From the NCBI GenBank assembly GCA_003218345.1, contig QHNF01000068.1, positions 1 through 6,413 of the forward strand: a stretch of 6,413 nucleotides of DNA. The letters are read 5' to 3'. Every line of letters starts with the position of its first letter. Position 1 is the stretch's first letter. The position numbers and the translations under genes are program-made. The notes under the pieces were generated by a model, which saw only the letters and a list, made by a program, of their open reading frames with translations, had not been told where the DNA came from and made no database searches. Positions 4,967-6,413 of the stretch are shown one piece after another. This DNA comes from Verrucomicrobiota bacterium. Its GTDB lineage: Bacteria; Verrucomicrobiota; Verrucomicrobiia; Chthoniobacterales; UBA10450.

Positions 4967-5151
4967 GGGCAGATTTTGATGATTGAGCACCGGATGAATG
5001 GAGCCATCCAACGCCTAAACGCTCGATAGCGGCCAGCCTGCGCACGGCGCGGGGCATCGTGGTGAGCACGAAAGACCGTGTTTTGCGGTACATGTTTAAG
5101 AGCACACTCTGCTACCTCACGAAGCGAAAACACAAGGTTGAGGAAATATGA
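4963..5151 (+). pseudogene. 63-codon frame with an in-frame TGA, overlapping the terL start
   Basis: From ATG 4963 (itself in an ATGA overlap) the frame reads MRADFDD, meets TGA at 4984-4986, then continues APDEWSHPTPKRSIAASL... through a basic region (CYLTKRKHKVEEI) to TGA 5149-5151, which overlaps the terL ATG exactly as the other gene pairs do. The 54 codons after the stop have mostly G or C in third positions, as in real genes here. If TGA replaced TGG, the text would be DDWAPDEW. The start could instead be GTG 5059 or 5062, with poor ribosome sites. I recognise no family. The likeliest readings are a nonsense-mutated small gene or a shorter gene with a weak start; readthrough is possible but unproven. 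Confidence 0.45.
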
Positions 5152-6413
5152 CCGCAGTTAAAGAGCGTAACGTGATCTGGACGCCGACTGAACGGCAGGC
5201 AGAGTTTTTGGCCGCACCGGAGCGCGAAGCTTGTTACGGCGGTGCGCTTGGCGGTGGCAAAAGCGATAGCTTGTTAGCGTGTGCACTCAGCCAAATCGAG
5301 AACGCGAAGCACAGAGCTATTTTCTTTCGTAAATCGTTTCCGCAACTGCGCAGTGCAATCGAGCGCTCGCATGAATTGTTTCGGCCTTTGGGCGGCAGTT
5401 ATAACGTGCAAACATCCACATGGACTTTTCCGAGTGGCGCAAAAGTCGAGTTTGCGTTTCTCGATTCCGACTCGGACAAATGGCGATACGCAGGCCGATC
5501 TTTCAATTGCATTTTGTGGGACGAATTGTGCGAGTGGCCTAACGACAGCGCCTACGTGTATCTGCTCTCGCGATTGCGTACCACGAAGGGAAGCGGTCTG
5601 AGGCTTGAAGTCAGAAGCAGCGCAAACCCGTTAGGTGTCGGCGCATCATGGGTGCGAGCGAGGTTTAAGATTCCGGATGACGGATCAGCATCCGAGTGTG
5701 TAGATGAGGCGACCGGGTTTCACAGGCGATTCATTCCTGCCCGGCTTAGCGATAACCCGCACCTGCTAGGCACAGATTATGAACGGATGTTGCAAGCGTT
5801 GCCGAGTGCGCAGCGCAAAGCGTTGTTGGAAGGCCGATGGGATGCCGTGGCTGGCGCTGTGTTCGATGAATTCAGCCACGCCAAGCACGTATGCGAGCCT
5901 TTCCCGATTCCGATTTCATGGGATCTCTGGCGCGCGTGCGACCCAGGCTTTCGCGCGGAAACCGCAGTGCTCTGGTGTGCCTGGGACAAAGACATGACCG
6001 ACACGGTCTACGTCATCCGGGAAATTCATCAAAAACAGTTAACGCCCGAAATGCTGGCCGAGAAAATTCGCGCGATCGACTTCTCGATCCCCATCGACCT
6101 CGGTTATGAAACGATTGCTAACGACGAACCGTTGAGCGGCATCATCGACAGCGCGGCCTTCAGCAACACGGGGATGGGATCAGTCGGAGACGAGCTCAAC
6201 AAGCGCGGCGGTCGATGGAAGCCCGCTGAGAAGGGGCAAAATTCTCGAATCGGCGGCATTAACATGATCCACGAGCGGCTGGCAACGCGATCAGACGGCA
6301 CTGTGGGCTTAAAGATTTTCAAGAATTGCACGAACCTGATCCACGAATTGCCGTCATTGACGTACGACCCGAACGGCGGCGAGGACATCGATCAGAACTG
6401 CGCGAGCGACCAT
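5148..6413 (+). CDS. terL: Phage terminase large subunit (3' end outside window)
   Basis: A 422-codon open frame runs off the right edge. GAGG (5140-5143) precedes ATG by 4 bases, and the start overlaps an upstream stop (ATGA). The ATPase domain shows Walker A GGALGGGKS (31-39), Walker B CILWDE (121-126) and coupling motif SSANP (157-161). RFIPARLSDNPHL (194-206) and EGRWD (228-232) are typical of the Terminase_6/TerL linker. The RNase H-like nuclease domain shows D265 (WRACDPGF) and D334 (GIIDSAAF) as metal ligands. The third acidic motif, expected as DH..DALRY, would begin at the final SDH, so the gene probably lacks only some tens of codons here. It translocates DNA into the prohead and cuts it, working with the small subunit. 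All visible catalytic motifs are intact, so packaging is probably functional. Confidence 0.95.
   Translation, partial: MTAVKERNVIWTPTERQAEFLAAPEREACYGGALGGGKSDSLLACALSQIENAKHRAIFFRKSFPQLRSAIERSHELFRPLGGSYNVQTSTWTFPSGAKVEFAFLDSDSDKWRYAGRSFNCILWDELCEWPNDSAYVYLLSRLRTTKGSGLRLEVRSSANPLGVGASWVRARFKIPDDGSASECVDEATGFHRRFIPARLSDNPHLLGTDYERMLQALPSAQRKALLEGRWDAVAGAVFDEFSHAKHVCEPFPIPISWDLWRACDPGFRAETAVLWCAWDKDMTDTVYVIREIHQKQLTPEMLAEKIRAIDFSIPIDLGYETIANDEPLSGIIDSAAFSNTGMGSVGDELNKRGGRWKPAEKGQNSRIGGINMIHERLATRSDGTVGLKIFKNCTNLIHELPSLTYDPNGGEDIDQNCASDH

Noticed and set aside
4984..5009. Selenocysteine insertion at TGA 4984 with GGATG/CATCC (4992-4996, 5005-5009) as a SECIS
   Set aside because: The stem is only 5 bp with an 8-base loop, and no redox motif surrounds the TGA; a nonsense mutation is simpler.
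4737..5133. Two minus-strand frames of 111 and 122 codons across the terS-terL gap
   Set aside because: They overlap terS and the small plus-strand frames, lack ribosome sites and domains, and look like shadows.
1..6413. CRISPR array, insertion sequence, toxin-antitoxin or defence genes
   Set aside because: No spaced direct repeats, transposase motifs or toxin/antitoxin pairs were seen on either strand.

Overview
The window looks like the left (integrase-proximal) end of a temperate phage, or of a capsid-forming phage satellite, inserted beside a tRNA gene in a bacterial chromosome. GC content is moderate. The integrase subtype and the winged-helix replication protein remind me of prophages in Acidobacteria or Verrucomicrobia, but this is recollection and nothing in the window fixes the taxon.

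Layout. (1) 1-313: host flank. It holds the last 71 codons of a membrane protein, a possible tRNA terminator and a REP-like sequence. (2) 314-385: a complete tRNA-Val (anticodon UAC) on the minus strand. (3) 395-1866: a divergent tyrosine integrase overlapping, by ATGA, a small Cys-rich (zinc-binding-like) protein. (4) 1867-2160: a 294-base gene-free leader with an operator-like inverted repeat and several short hairpins. (5) 2161-3083: an AlpA/excisionase-like helix-turn-helix protein, a 9-bp hairpin, and a two-domain winged-helix protein that is probably the replication initiator or loader. (6) 3080-3352: a segment that is both an 85-codon ORF exactly filling the gap and an unusually hairpin-rich stretch with a 28-bp near-palindrome. 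(7) 3353-4895: two phage-type proteins of unknown function and a terminase small-subunit-like protein, joined by ATGA overlaps. (8) 4892-5151: tiny ORFs, including a 63-codon frame broken by an in-frame TGA. (9) 5148-6413: terminase large subunit, cut by the window edge just before its third nuclease acidic motif is expected.

Every protein gene is on the + strand. The order integrase, small HTH, replication protein, TerS, TerL is very compact. No CI-like repressor, divergent lysogeny control region, recombination genes or lysis genes appear between integrase and terminase. Stop/start overlaps (ATGA) link most genes, so translational coupling probably sets their relative output.

The items most worth following up are the broken frame between the two terminase genes, the palindrome and hairpin cluster in 3117-3293, the integrase lacking two normally invariant catalytic residues, the tRNA whose 5' end (not the usual 3' end) faces the integrase, and the satellite-like gene order.
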